Of a DNA stretch of 64,000 bases, positions 16,789-24,470 are shown piece after piece. Below the pieces are notes generated by a model. That model had not been told where the DNA came from, made no database searches, and worked only from the letters and a program-made list of their open reading frames with translations. The DNA is taken from NCBI RefSeq assembly GCF_000717715.1, contig NZ_JOAI01000045.1, positions 62,001 to 126,000 on the forward strand. Direction: 5' to 3'. Every line of letters starts with the position of its first letter. Positions within the stretch are counted from its first letter, which is position 1. Source of the DNA: Streptomyces sp. NRRL B-24484. GTDB taxonomy: Bacteria; Actinomycetota; Actinomycetes; Streptomycetales; Streptomycetaceae. The position numbers and the translations under genes were made by a program.

Positions 16789-17802
16789 TCACTCGGGTTG
16801 CGGGGCGCGGGTGAGGTAGCCGGCCTGGAAGCGGCTGGCGGCGCCCAGCGCATCCATGATCTCGGCGATGTGCTTGCGGCAGGTGCGCAGCGACATGCCG
16901 AGGCGGCGTGCGATCATCTCGTCCTTCATGCCCTCGGCGAGCAGCCGGACGATCGCCTCCTTGATCTCGCCGAGCGAGGAGTCGCCCGCGCAGGAGGGTG
17001 CGTAGGGGTCGGCGAGGGTCCAGGAGTGGTCGAAGACGGCGCAGAGGTAGGCGACGGCGGAGGGGTCGCGGACGATCACCGCGCCGTCGTAGGCCTCGTG
17101 GTGCGGGATGATCACGACGTCCCGGTCGAATGCGATCATCCGGCCGAACAGGGCGGTGAGGGTGCGCACTTCGGCACCGGCCCCGGTGATCCGCCGGACG
17201 TACTCCTGGGTGGGGGCGTGCCGTCGGGAGGTGTGCTGGTAGAGGGTGCGCATCCGGACGCCGCGGCGGATCATCGCGAGGTCCCGGGCGTAGGCCTGTT
17301 CCAGCAGGTGGGGTGCGCGCGGGCCGCCGGGCTGGCAGGTGAGCACCTCGGTGCGGCACTGCTCGGTGAGCCGGCCGATGATGTCGATCACGGCGGCGAG
17401 TTCGAGGACCTCGTCGAGGGCCCCGCCGGCGGTGGGCCGGCCGGCGTTCTGGGCGTAGAGCGGGCCGAGGGCGGCGAGTTCGGCGCGGACGCGTTCGGCG
17501 TCGGCGAGTTGTCGGCGCAGTTCGGCCTCGGCGGGGGCGACCAGGCTGGCCACGGCGAGGTCCGGCGGGACGGCGACCAGTTGCGGGCGGGCGCCGTCGG
17601 GCCCGGGCAGCGGGCGCAGCAGGTGGAGCCGGGTGAGGACGGCGGCGGAGACCTCGACCTCGGCGGGGTCGAGGCCGAGTTCGGCGGCGGCGGCCGCCGG
17701 GTCGAGGTCGCCGTGCCGGGCGGCCCACTGGAAGACCCGTACATCGGTGTCGTCCAGGCCGGGCAGGGCGGTCGTGGCGGCCGGTGGCCCGAAGTGTCCC
17801 AT
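16789..17802 (-). CDS. LuxR-family regulator with TrmB-like N-terminus
   Basis: The 337-residue protein has an N-terminal winged-helix-like part (LDDTDVRVFQWAARHGDLDPAAAAAELGL), a middle sensor region of about 150 residues resembling the phospholipase-D-like domain of this actinobacterial group, and a C-terminal LuxR helix-turn-helix (IKEAIVRLLAEGMKDEMIARRLGMSLRTCRKHIAEIMDALG). ATG at 17802 has GGGGAG upstream; an ATG at 17850 would add 16 residues but lacks a ribosome site. Two direct repeats lie upstream at 17845-17886. The target is unknown. Confidence 0.82.
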   Translation of the reverse strand: MGHFGPPAATTALPGLDDTDVRVFQWAARHGDLDPAAAAAELGLDPAEVEVSAAVLTRLHLLRPLPGPDGARPQLVAVPPDLAVASLVAPAEAELRRQLADAERVRAELAALGPLYAQNAGRPTAGGALDEVLELAAVIDIIGRLTEQCRTEVLTCQPGGPRAPHLLEQAYARDLAMIRRGVRMRTLYQHTSRRHAPTQEYVRRITGAGAEVRTLTALFGRMIAFDRDVVIIPHHEAYDGAVIVRDPSAVAYLCAVFDHSWTLADPYAPSCAGDSSLGEIKEAIVRLLAEGMKDEMIARRLGMSLRTCRKHIAEIMDALGAASRFQAGYLTRAPQPE

Positions 17803-17844
17803 CCTCAGCTCCCCACCCGTGCGCCGTGCCGGCGGTACGTCGAT

Positions 17845-17886
17845 GCACATGACATGGAGTCATATAGTAGGACCGGCACATGACAT
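17845..17886. promoter_or_regulatory. Direct repeat GCACATGACAT x2 in the LuxR gene promoter region
   Basis: GCACATGACAT occurs at 17845-17855 and 17876-17886. Between them ATGAC-atgga-GTCAT is an inverted repeat, and CTACTATATG on the minus strand can act as a -10 element. This AT-rich pocket in GC-rich DNA suggests a promoter with regulator sites, possibly autoregulatory. Confidence 0.5.
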
Positions 17887-17935
17887 TCAGGAGAACTCCA
17901 CATTCCGCACGGTGCGGCCACCGCCGGTAGGACCG

Positions 17936-18811
17936 TCAGACGCCCACCCGGCGCGCACCGGGCGCCGCCGCCGGAAGCCCCAGCCGCTCCCGGGCCGCCA
18001 CCAGGTACGGGCCCTCCCACCAGCTGCGCGGCAGGTGGAACGCGGCCGACCGCAGCGCCCGCGCCTCCAGCCCGGCCGTCCGGTCGGTGATCCACCAGCC
18101 CGGCAGGCCGTACATCCGGCGCGCCCAGGCCGGCAGCATCGCGAAGGCCAGGCCGACCAGCCCGGACCACGCGGGGACGGCGAGCAGCGCACTTCCGTGC
18201 AGCGGCGGCAGGAAGGCGAACCGGACGGCCTCCCGGGCGGCCGGGGTCACGCACAGTTCGGGCCGCACCTCGGCGAAGTAGCGGCGCAGCGCCGCGGCCG
18301 AGTCCGGCACCGCCGTCCCGGCGGGCACCCCGACCAGCCGGGCGACCGCGCTCTGCTCGCGCAGGTACGCGTCGGCCTCGGCGGCGGTCAGCGGCAGCCC
18401 GGCCCGGCGGACGACGTCGAGGAAGGAGCCCACCTCGCTGGCGTGCACCCAGACCAGCAGCGCCGGGTCGTCCGCCCGGTAGGCGCGGCCGGTGGCGGGG
18501 TCGGTGCCGCGGACGTGCCGGTGCACCCGGCGCACCCGTTCCACCGCCTCGCGGGCGTCCTCGCCGGTTCCGTAGGTCACGGCGCCGATGAAGGCGGCGG
18601 TGCGGTCGAGTCTGCCCCAGGGGTCCTCGCGGAACGCGGAGTGCTGGGAGACCCCGGCCATCGCCAGTGGGTGCAGCGCCTGCAGCAGCAGGGCCCGCAG
18701 GCCGCCCAGCAGCATCGCCGGGTCGGCGTGCACCCGCCAGGTGACGGAGTCCGGGCCGAACAGGCCCTCGGCCGGTATGCGCGGCCCGTCGGCCGGCCGG
18801 GTGGGGGACAT
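17936..18811 (-). CDS. Oxygenase MpaB-like / DUF2236 protein
   Basis: The 291-residue protein begins GLFGPDSVTWRVHADPAMLLGGLRALLLQALHPLAMAGVSQHSAF and has DPWGRLDRTAAFIGAVTYG, followed by LLVWVHASEVGSFLDVVRR. These His-containing motifs are typical of the DUF2236/MpaB haem-b-binding family, which includes the latex-clearing enzyme Lcp. ATG at 18811 follows GGGAGG. It shares an upstream region with the DUF427 gene but I see no SigK-type promoter facing this way. Substrate unknown. Confidence 0.82.
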   Translation of the reverse strand: MSPTRPADGPRIPAEGLFGPDSVTWRVHADPAMLLGGLRALLLQALHPLAMAGVSQHSAFREDPWGRLDRTAAFIGAVTYGTGEDAREAVERVRRVHRHVRGTDPATGRAYRADDPALLVWVHASEVGSFLDVVRRAGLPLTAAEADAYLREQSAVARLVGVPAGTAVPDSAAALRRYFAEVRPELCVTPAAREAVRFAFLPPLHGSALLAVPAWSGLVGLAFAMLPAWARRMYGLPGWWITDRTAGLEARALRSAAFHLPRSWWEGPYLVAARERLGLPAAAPGARRVGV

Positions 18812-18911
18812 CCGGAACACCTCCCGTCCTCGGGAGCCTGCCCGCCGGCGCCGGCCGGCAACCGCGCGCCCGGCGGCGGGGCCGCCACCCGTCCGGTCCG
18901 GATGCCGGCAC

Positions 18912-18939
18912 CCATCCGGTCCGAGGGGCCGCTCCGAAT
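18912..18939 (+). promoter_or_regulatory. SigK-type ECF promoter upstream of DUF427 gene
   Basis: CCATCC, 16 nt, then CCGAAT. This matches the known mycobacterial SigK promoter form and the three similar sites at 37.3-39.0 kb in this window. Predicted transcription start is near 18946, with DUF427 starting at 19003. Confidence 0.72.
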
Positions 18940-19002
18940 GGTCCGGGAGCCCGGTCCGGGCGCTGCGGCGCCGGTCCGGCACGGCGGCACGAGGAGGCTG
19001 CG

Positions 19003-19482
19003 ATGTCCGGTGAGGACGGTACGGAGTCGGTGTGGGACTACCCGCGTCCACCGCGGGTGGAGCGCGCGGGCCGCCGGGTGACCGTGGAGTTCCAGGGCCT
19101 GCTGGTGGCCGACACCGGGGACGCGCTGCGGGTGCTGGAGACCAGCCATCCGCCGGTGTTCTACCTGCCTCCGGCGGCGGTGGCGCCCGGGGTGCTGGTG
19201 CCGACGCGGCTGCGCAGCTGGTGCGAGTGGAAGGGCGCGGCCGTCTACTGGGACCTCGTCGTCGACGGCGTGCGCAGCGAGAACGCCGCCTGGAGCTACC
19301 CGGAGCCCTCCCCCGGCTTCGGGGCGATCCGCGACCACCTGGCGTTCTACCCGGCGCGGGTGGACCGCTGCACGGTCGACGGCGAGGAGGTCCGCCCGCA
19401 GGAGGGCGGCTTCTACGGCGGCTGGATCACCTCTGCCGTCCGTGGGCCGTTCAAGGGCGGGGCCGGGTCGGGGAACTGGTGA
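19003..19482 (+). CDS. DUF427 domain protein
   Basis: The 159-residue protein carries the DUF427 pattern: RRVTVEFQGLLVADTGDALRVLETSHPPVFYLP, then SWCEWKGAAVYWDLVVDG and NAAWSYPEPSPGFGAIRDHLAFYP. The fold is a small beta barrel of unknown biochemical role. ATG at 19003 has GAGGAGG upstream. Its SigK-type promoter links it to the lipid and photoproduct genes 20 kb away. A strong terminator starts at its stop codon. Confidence 0.85.
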   Translation: MSGEDGTESVWDYPRPPRVERAGRRVTVEFQGLLVADTGDALRVLETSHPPVFYLPPAAVAPGVLVPTRLRSWCEWKGAAVYWDLVVDGVRSENAAWSYPEPSPGFGAIRDHLAFYPARVDRCTVDGEEVRPQEGGFYGGWITSAVRGPFKGGAGSGNW

Positions 19483-19511
19483 GCGGGGGCGCCGGTGTCC
19501 GGCGCCCCCGC
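19483..19511. terminator. Bidirectional terminator hairpin
   Basis: GCGGGGGCGCCGG pairs perfectly over 13 bp with CCGGCGCCCCCGC around a TGT loop. It lies between the convergent DUF427 and CsbD genes and can serve both. Confidence 0.8.
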
Positions 19512-19533
19512 CCGGGTTCCGAGGTCGGACGGG

Positions 19534-19707
19534 TCAGTGCTTGAGCGCGTCCTTGGCCTTCTCGCCCGCCTGCTTGGCGTCGGCGGCGGCCTGGTCGATC
19601 TTGCCCTTCGCGGTCATGCGCTCGTTGCCGACGGCCTTGCCGGCCGTCTCCGTCGCCTTGCCCTTGGCCTTCTGGGCCATGTTCTCGACCTTGTTCTTGC
19701 CGCTCAT
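19534..19707 (-). CDS. CsbD-family stress protein
   Basis: This 57-residue, highly charged protein (MSGKNKVENMAQKAKGKATE, then TAGKAVGNERMTAKGKIDQAA, ending KDALKH) has the CsbD composition and length. In bacilli CsbD is a sigma-B-dependent general stress protein of unknown mechanism. ATG at 19707 has GAAGGGAG upstream, and a SigB-type promoter sits 53 nt before it. Confidence 0.9.
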   Translation of the reverse strand: MSGKNKVENMAQKAKGKATETAGKAVGNERMTAKGKIDQAAADAKQAGEKAKDALKH

Positions 19708-19759
19708 GACCACTCCCTTCGGAGCCGGCGGGCGTTCCACCGGCGGTCACGGACGGCGT

Positions 19760-19784
19760 CTGCCCCGTTCCCGCCGTTCCATGC
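19760..19784 (-). promoter_or_regulatory. SigB-type promoter for the CsbD gene
   Basis: On the minus strand GCAT, 15 nt, then GGGCAGACG. The form fits the streptomycete SigB rule GNNT-N14-16-GGGTA with C in place of T. It shares GGGCAGACG with the sites at 20266 and 22119. Confidence 0.62.
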
Positions 19785-19809
19785 GCCGGCCGCTCCGCCC
19801 TGGCCGCGG

Positions 19810-20226
19810 TCAATCCGTCGCGCGCAGGAACGCCTCGACGGTGTCCGGCCAGTGCACGTTCCGGTGCTCGTCTCCGGGCCGCACCACCTCGGCGGTGTCG
19901 GCGAGGAAGCCGCGGAGCTCGTCGGTGGCGACCTGGACGAGGGCGACGCCGTGCCGGTTGTGGAACTCCAGCTGGGTGAGCCCGCCGTCCACCGGCACCA
20001 GCCGGAAGTCGCCGTCCCCGGCCGGGCCGGCGAGGCCGGCGATGAGCAGCTCCCGGGAGACGTACCAGCTGAGCGGTTCGCCGCCGGACATCTCGCCGCC
20101 GGCCGGCGGGTCGGGGAAGTCCAGCACCACCGCGAACGGGTCGTCGGAGTCGTAGCGCAGTACGAGCGGCACGACTCCGGGGACGGGGGCGGGGATGGAG
20201 GCAGCACCGGCCTGCGCGATGATCAC
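19810..20226 (-). CDS. SsgA-like sporulation/cell-division regulator
   Basis: The 138-residue protein has the SsgA-like signature: VPLVLRYDSDDPFAVVLDFP, WYVSRELLIAGL, GDFRLVPVDGGLTQLEFHNRHGVALVQV, and a C-terminal helix EAFLRATD. SsgA-like proteins occur only in sporulating actinobacteria and place septum or wall-lysis machinery. GTG at 20226 with GGGAG upstream gives the standard length; the longer frame back to 20292 is not family-like. It has a SigB-type promoter 40 nt upstream. A paralogue lies at 25935. Confidence 0.88.
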   Translation of the reverse strand: MIIAQAGAASIPAPVPGVVPLVLRYDSDDPFAVVLDFPDPPAGGEMSGGEPLSWYVSRELLIAGLAGPAGDGDFRLVPVDGGLTQLEFHNRHGVALVQVATDELRGFLADTAEVVRPGDEHRNVHWPDTVEAFLRATD

Positions 20227-20265
20227 GGTCGACTCCCTGGGAGGTCCGAAGCGGTCGGCGGCCGT

Positions 20266-20290
20266 CTGCCCCCGATCGGTCCGGCCATGC
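20266..20290 (-). promoter_or_regulatory. SigB-type promoter for the SsgA-like gene
   Basis: On the minus strand GCAT, 15 nt, GGGCAGACG. It has the same spacing and the same 9-mer as the CsbD promoter, 40 nt upstream of the GTG start. Confidence 0.62.
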
Positions 20291-20318
20291 ACCCGCGGAG
20301 CCGGACCGGCCTGCGCTC

Positions 20319-20747
20319 TCAGGGGCTCTCGGGCAGCGCCACCTCGGCCCAGACCGCCTTGACGCCCGGGGCCCGCAGCACGCCCCAGGCGGTGCTCAGC
20401 CGGCCGACGATGTGCAGACCGTGCCCGCCCGGGCGGGACGAGCGGTGCGGGCTGCGCGGCTCGGGCACCCCGTCGCCGGTGTCCAGCACCTCGATCCGCA
20501 CCGAGCGGTCCGACAGGACGAGCACCAGCTCGCTCGGGCCGCCGCCGTGCAGGCAGGCGTTGGAGACCAGCTCCGACACGATCAGCCGGACGTCCTCGTC
20601 CAGCAGCTCGTCGCAGGCCAGGCCCCAGTCCAGGAGCACCTTGGCGGCGAACTCCCGGCCGAGCCGGACCTGCCCGGCGGGTCCGAAGGCGTACCGGCGG
20701 CGCTGGCCCAGAACGGGCCCGTCGGCGGTGTGCGAACTGCTGCTCAT
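20319..20747 (-). CDS. RsbW-like anti-sigma factor / histidine-kinase-type ATPase
   Basis: The 142-residue protein is a lone HATPase domain with its N box (DVRLIVSELVSNACLHGGG), G1 box (IEVLDTGDGVPEP) and G2 box (GGHGLHIVGRLSTAWGV). This is the form of actinobacterial anti-sigma kinases that bind SigB-family factors and phosphorylate STAS antagonists. ATG at 20747 has AGGGTGAGGAC upstream. The STAS gene lies immediately upstream on the same strand (82 nt), so the two are a likely partner-switching pair. Confidence 0.9.
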   Translation of the reverse strand: MSSSSHTADGPVLGQRRRYAFGPAGQVRLGREFAAKVLLDWGLACDELLDEDVRLIVSELVSNACLHGGGPSELVLVLSDRSVRIEVLDTGDGVPEPRSPHRSSRPGGHGLHIVGRLSTAWGVLRAPGVKAVWAEVALPESP

Positions 20748-20829
20748 GTCCTCACCCTGATGGATTTCCGGCACTTCCCTGGGACGCCCTCGGCCGCGGC
20801 CCGCCCGCCCGGGCGGCCGGGGGTCGTCC

Positions 20830-21225
20830 TCACCCGGCCGCGCACGCCTCCCCCACCGTCTCGAAGACCCGGAACACCGCGCCGGTGCCGGTCAGTTCGA
20901 ACAGCCGGCTCAGCTGCGGGCCGGGCTGCGCCAGGACGAGCGAGACCCCCGACTCCTCGGCGTCCAGCCGGAGCCGGAGCAGGAGGTTGAGGCCCGTCGA
21001 GTCGCAGAACCCCACCGCGGAGAGGTCCAGGCAGAGCAGGCCGGGCGCGGTGGCGGCCACCAGCCCGCGCAGCGGCTCCTCCACCTCGGCGAGTCCGTCC
21101 AGGTCGAGGTCCCCGGCCAGGGAGCAGACCACCGCCCCGTCCGGACCGGAGGCGGTGCGCATCGGCGTCCCGGCCTCCTCGGCCCGGCCGGTCGTCGGCC
21201 CCGTACCCAGCTCACCGCTGCCCAT
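20830..21225 (-). CDS. STAS-domain anti-sigma factor antagonist
   Basis: The 131-residue protein reads VCSLAGDLDLDGLAEVEEPLRGL, LLCLDLSAVGFCDSTGLNLLLRL, SLVLAQPGPQLSRLFELTG. In the RsbV/SpoIIAA fold the Ser of DSTGLN is the site phosphorylated by the cognate kinase. It is expressed from a perfect SigB-type promoter (21324-21349), implying feedback on the SigB circuit, and is followed by the kinase gene. Confidence 0.92.
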   Translation of the reverse strand: MGSGELGTGPTTGRAEEAGTPMRTASGPDGAVVCSLAGDLDLDGLAEVEEPLRGLVAATAPGLLCLDLSAVGFCDSTGLNLLLRLRLDAEESGVSLVLAQPGPQLSRLFELTGTGAVFRVFETVGEACAAG

Positions 21226-21323
21226 GTCCCGTGCCCTCCGCTGGCGGCCGTCCGCGGTGCGGCCGCCGGTCCGTCACTTCTTCGCTGCCGGGTGGTCGGC
21301 CCGGGCCGTCCACCCCTGGCACC

Positions 21324-21349
21324 GTACCCGGTGCCGGCCGGGCGGAACC
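21324..21349 (-). promoter_or_regulatory. SigB-type promoter for the STAS/kinase pair
   Basis: On the minus strand GGTT, 16 nt, GGGTAC: an exact match to the streptomycete SigB consensus GNNT-N14-16-GGGTAC. It lies 99 nt before the STAS start. Confidence 0.72.
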
Positions 21350-21390
21350 CGGGGGATCCCCCGGCTCCGTTCCCGGCTCCCGACGATCGG

Positions 21391-21735
21391 TCAGATCATC
21401 GGGCGGTAGTAGGTGCCGAGGGAGTCCAGGTAGTCGGCGGGCACGTCGTGCTCGCTGACGAACTCCGGCGCGCCCTTGATCTCGTCCTTCGACCGGCCCA
21501 CCAGGACGGCCCGCTCCTCGTGGTCGATCCGCAGGACGGTGCCGGCCGGCAGCAGCACCTGCCGGCCGAAGATCCACGGGCCGGTGTCGACGACCAGGTA
21601 GGCGGCGTCGACCTCCACGGAGTGCCGGTCGACCTTGCCGATCTTCCCGTCGGTGGCCTGCACCGTGTAGCCGATGATGTCCCGGTCCGCGGTGTTGCCG
21701 TTGTCGGGGTGGTGGTTCCACAGCTGCTCGCTCAT
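21391..21735 (-). CDS. PRC-barrel domain protein
   Basis: The 114-residue protein has the PRC-barrel pattern DIIGYTVQATDGKIGKVD, AYLVVDTGPWIFGRQVLLPAGTV, and ends EHDVPADYLDSLGTYYRPMI. Proteins of this kind are small, soluble, stress-related and of unknown partner. ATG at 21735 lies 38 nt behind the GlsB-type gene and probably shares its SigB-type promoter. Confidence 0.85.
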   Translation of the reverse strand: MSEQLWNHHPDNGNTADRDIIGYTVQATDGKIGKVDRHSVEVDAAYLVVDTGPWIFGRQVLLPAGTVLRIDHEERAVLVGRSKDEIKGAPEFVSEHDVPADYLDSLGTYYRPMI

Positions 21736-21773
21736 CGTCTTCTCCTCGCTCGGTCGGTTCCGCTCGGTCGGAC

Positions 21774-22034
21774 TCAGCGCCGGCGCCCGGCGTACACCGG
21801 GGACGCCGCGGCGATCAGCACGGCAGCCACGCCCACCTGCAGCAGGTGCCGTATCCAGTCGATGCCGCCGGTGTTCCGCACCCCCAGGTACGAGGCCAGT
21901 GCGTTGCCCAGGACGGCGCCGATCGCGCCGAGCAGGACCGTCAGCCACAGCGGTACGGGCTGACGGCCCGGCAGGACCAGTCTCGCCAGCAGGCCGACCA
22001 CCAGGCCGGCGACCAGTGCCCAGAGGATCGTCAT
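21774..22034 (-). CDS. GlsB/YeaQ/YmgE-family stress membrane protein
   Basis: The 86-residue protein has three hydrophobic segments: ILWALVAGLVVGLLARLVLPG; WLTVLLGAIGAVLGNALASYLG; HLLQVGVAAVLIAAASPVYA. The glycine pattern GLLARLVLPG and GAIGAVLGN is that of transglycosylase-associated/GlsB stress proteins. It is preceded by a SigB-type promoter and followed by the PRC-barrel gene. Confidence 0.88.
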   Translation of the reverse strand: MTILWALVAGLVVGLLARLVLPGRQPVPLWLTVLLGAIGAVLGNALASYLGVRNTGGIDWIRHLLQVGVAAVLIAAASPVYAGRRR

Positions 22035-22118
22035 CGCCGAACCCCTCCCTTCGTCCGTCTCTCGCGTCCCCGGCCGCCGCCCCCTGCTGGGGCCGGTCCG
22101 TCCGGCGACGGGGGTCGT

Positions 22119-22143
22119 CTGCCCCCTTCCGGCGGCTCCATTC
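22119..22143 (-). promoter_or_regulatory. SigB-type promoter for the GlsB-PRC pair
   Basis: On the minus strand GAAT, 15 nt, GGGCAGACG. It shares GGGCAGACG with the CsbD and SsgA-like promoters. Confidence 0.62.
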
Positions 22144-22166
22144 CCCCGGATCCGCCGCCCCGGGGC

Positions 22167-22487
22167 TCAGGTCCGGCGGGGCGGCCCGGCGGTGGCCGAA
22201 CGGCCGCGGCGCCGGGCCCGGGCCGGCAGGACGCGGCGCTCGTCCTCGGTCAGCCCGCCCCAGATGCCGTACCGCTCGTCGGCGGCCAGCGCGTACTCCA
22301 GGCACTGGCCGCGGACCGGGCAGCGGGTGCAGACCCGCTTGGCCGCGTCCTCCCGTTCCTGGCTGCGCTCGCCGCGCTCGCCGGCCGGGTGGAAGAACAG
22401 TGCGGCGTCCTTGCCCCGGCAGGCCGCGCGGCGCTGCCAGGCCCAGCCTCCGGTGTACCGCCGGCCCCGGCGGTCCTCCGTGTCCAT
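22167..22487 (-). CDS. WhiB-like [4Fe-4S] transcription factor
   Basis: The 106-residue protein has four cysteines in the WhiB spacing: AACRGKD (Cys23), then CTRCPVRGQCLEYAL (Cys53, 56, 62). The helix cap YGIWGGLTEDER and a basic C-terminus RARRRGR for DNA contact follow. WhiB-like proteins bind an iron-sulphur cluster and work with the principal sigma factor. ATG at 22487 has GGAGAGGAGC upstream. It lies 23 nt behind the DUF6458 gene and shares its SigB-type promoter. Its exact WhiB subclass is unclear. Confidence 0.92.
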   Translation of the reverse strand: MDTEDRRGRRYTGGWAWQRRAACRGKDAALFFHPAGERGERSQEREDAAKRVCTRCPVRGQCLEYALAADERYGIWGGLTEDERRVLPARARRRGRSATAGPPRRT

Positions 22488-22510
22488 CGGTGCTCCTCTC
22501 CCCGGGGCGG

Positions 22511-22735
22511 TCACGGCCCCTCGTAGTAGCGGCGCTCCTCGACGACCTCGTCGACGGGGCGGCCGAGCGGCCGGCGCCGGCGCAGTGCGCTGGCGTACAC
22601 GACGACGCCGAGCAGGCCGGCCGCCATCAGCACCCAGCCGACGGTGTCGAGGTCGACACCCGAGAGGTGCCAGTCCACCGCGAAGGCGAGAATCGCCCCG
22701 ATCGCGAACAGGATGATGCATCCGCCGATGCCCAT
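22511..22735 (-). CDS. Small membrane protein, DUF6458-like
   Basis: The 74-residue protein has two transmembrane helices (GIGGCIILFAIGAILAFAV and VGWVLMAAGLLGVVVYASAL) and a charged tail VEERRYYEGP. The motif G-I-G around residues 2-4 and the segment GVDLDTVGW are common to this actinobacterial family. It is the first gene of the unit with WhiB, 57 nt behind a SigB-type promoter. Function unknown. Confidence 0.78.
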   Translation of the reverse strand: MGIGGCIILFAIGAILAFAVDWHLSGVDLDTVGWVLMAAGLLGVVVYASALRRRRPLGRPVDEVVEERRYYEGP

Positions 22736-22791
22736 GGGTTCTCCTCCGTCGTCGCTGCCGCGGTCCGCCGGGGCGGCGGGCCGGGGCGCGT

Positions 22792-22816
22792 CTACCCCCG
22801 CTCGCCGCCGTCACCC
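22792..22816 (-). promoter_or_regulatory. SigB-type promoter for DUF6458-whiB
   Basis: On the minus strand GGGT, 15 nt, GGGTAGACG. It is close to the GGGCAGACG set, with T at the third -10 position. Confidence 0.6.
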
Positions 22817-22929
22817 GGGGCCGGTCGCAATTCGCTGCCGGAGGGGGCATGTCCCGGCGCGGCGGGGACAGAAGGCCTGACGGACGGTCACCGACCGGTG
22901 ACCGCGGGCGCGATGCGGAGGTGGCGAAC

Positions 22930-23364
22930 ATGGCACGGGTCGAACAGTCCGTCCGGGTGGAGGTCCCGGTGCCGGTGGCGTACCGCCAGTGGACGAGGGT
23001 CGAGGACTTCCCGCTGTTCTTCCGGGGCGTGCTCCGGGTCGAGCGGGCCGGTTCCGGACTCACCCGCTGGACGGTCCGCACCGGCGGCGCGATACGGGAG
23101 TTCGACGCCCGGGTGACCGAGCGGATCGAGGACGAGCGGATCGCCTGGGCGTCCGTCGCGGGCGACCTGCGGCAGAGCGGTGTGGTGACCTTCCACCGGG
23201 TGGACGGCCGGCGGACGACGGTGATGCTGCAACTGGACGTCCGGCCGGCCCGGCCGGCGGACCGCCTGGCGGCCGCGCTCGGCTTCGCCCACCGCCGGGT
23301 GCTGGACGGCCTGGCCGGTTTCAAGGAGTTCACCGAGGCGCAGGCCGCCCGGCAGCCGCAGTAG
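22930..23364 (+). CDS. SRPBCC-family (cyclase/dehydrase-like) protein
   Basis: The 144-residue protein follows the START-like pattern: VRVEVPVPVAYRQWTRVEDFPLFFRGV, then DARVTERIEDERIAWASV, VTFHRVDGRRTTVMLQL, and a long C-terminal helix GFKEFTEAQAA. Members hold a hydrophobic ligand. The start is ATG at 22930 after GGAGGTGGCGA. A degenerate SigB-like site may lie near 22830, diverging from the one for DUF6458. Confidence 0.82.
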   Translation: MARVEQSVRVEVPVPVAYRQWTRVEDFPLFFRGVLRVERAGSGLTRWTVRTGGAIREFDARVTERIEDERIAWASVAGDLRQSGVVTFHRVDGRRTTVMLQLDVRPARPADRLAAALGFAHRRVLDGLAGFKEFTEAQAARQPQ

Positions 23365-23382
23365 GAGCGGGCCCCGCCGCGG

Positions 23383-24408
23383 TCAGCCGCGCGCGGGGTC
23401 GACGGCCACCCGCGGCAGTGCCTCCGGGTACTGCTCGCGCAGGTGGCCGATCAGCCGTTCCCTGACCCAGCAGCGGAGTTCGAAGGCGTCGGCGGCGCTG
23501 CGGGCGGTCATCAGGGCGCGCACCACGATGGTGGTCGGCGTGGTGTCGACGACCTGCAGGGCGGCGCCCCGGCCGTCCCACCACTCGCTCTCCTTGAGCA
23601 GCCGCTCGAACTCGGCGCGCAGCTCCGGCACCGGCGTGCGGTGGTCGAGGTGGAGCAGTGCCGTCCCGGTGATCGCCGGGTCCCGGCGCGACCAGTTCTC
23701 GAAGGGCCGGCCGACGAAGTAGGACACCGGCATGACGATCCGCCGCTCGTCCCAGGTGGCGATGACCACGCAGGTGAGGGTGATCTCCTCGACCGTCCCC
23801 CAGTCCCCCGCGACGACGACCTCGTCGCCGAGCCGCACCATGTCGCCGAACGCCAGCTGCACCCCGGCGAACAGGTTGGCCAGCGTGTTCTGCGCCGCCA
23901 CGCCGACCACCAGGCCGAGGATGCCGGCGGAGGCGAGCAGGCTGGCGCCGACCGAGCGGACGGCCGGGAAGGTCATCAGCGCCGCCGCCAGGGCGAGCAC
24001 GGCGATGCCGGCGCTGGCCAGCCGGCGCAGCATGCCGGTCTGGGTGCGGACCCGCCGTATCCGCGCCGGGTCACGCCGCTCGGTGGCGTACCGGGCGAGC
24101 GAGGTGTCGATCAGCAGGGCGACCACGCGGGCCAGCAGCCAGGCGCCGGCCGCCAGGGCGAGCAGCACCAGGCCGTGCCGCAGCGGCCCGCGGACGGCCT
24201 CCGGGAGGCCCGCGGCCGGTTCGGCCGCGAGCAGCAGCAGGGCGCCCAGGGTCAGCAGTCCGGGCACCCGGCACGGCAGCATCACGTGGCGGTGGCGGGC
24301 CGCCGCCGGACGTCTCGCCACCGCCAGCACCACCCGGTCCAGCAGCAGGATCGCGAGCAGTGCGGCCGCGGCGACCGCGGCGGGCCTCAGGGCGGTCCAC
24401 ACGGACAT
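23383..24408 (-). CDS. MscS-type mechanosensitive channel
   Basis: The 341-residue protein has an N-terminal set of transmembrane helices and a pore helix region ASLLASAGILGLVVGVAAQNTLANLFAGVQLAF. The MscS beta-domain signature GDMVRLGDEVVVAGDWGTVEEITLTCVVI and VMPVSYFVGRPFENWSR follow. These channels release solutes at hypo-osmotic shock. ATG at 24408. It is convergent with the SRPBCC gene, with 18 nt between the stops. Confidence 0.9.
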   Translation of the reverse strand: MSVWTALRPAAVAAAALLAILLLDRVVLAVARRPAAARHRHVMLPCRVPGLLTLGALLLLAAEPAAGLPEAVRGPLRHGLVLLALAAGAWLLARVVALLIDTSLARYATERRDPARIRRVRTQTGMLRRLASAGIAVLALAAALMTFPAVRSVGASLLASAGILGLVVGVAAQNTLANLFAGVQLAFGDMVRLGDEVVVAGDWGTVEEITLTCVVIATWDERRIVMPVSYFVGRPFENWSRRDPAITGTALLHLDHRTPVPELRAEFERLLKESEWWDGRGAALQVVDTTPTTIVVRALMTARSAADAFELRCWVRERLIGHLREQYPEALPRVAVDPARG

Positions 24409-24470
24409 GGTCCTCCGTAGGTGTCTGTGGCTGCGGGTCCGGCCGGCCCGCGGGGCCGGGACGGTCGGGG

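Noticed and set aside
18811..18990. A second SigK promoter for the MpaB-like gene on the minus strand
   Set aside because: No plus-strand [AC]TTCGG at the right distance from GGATGG or GGATTG was found.
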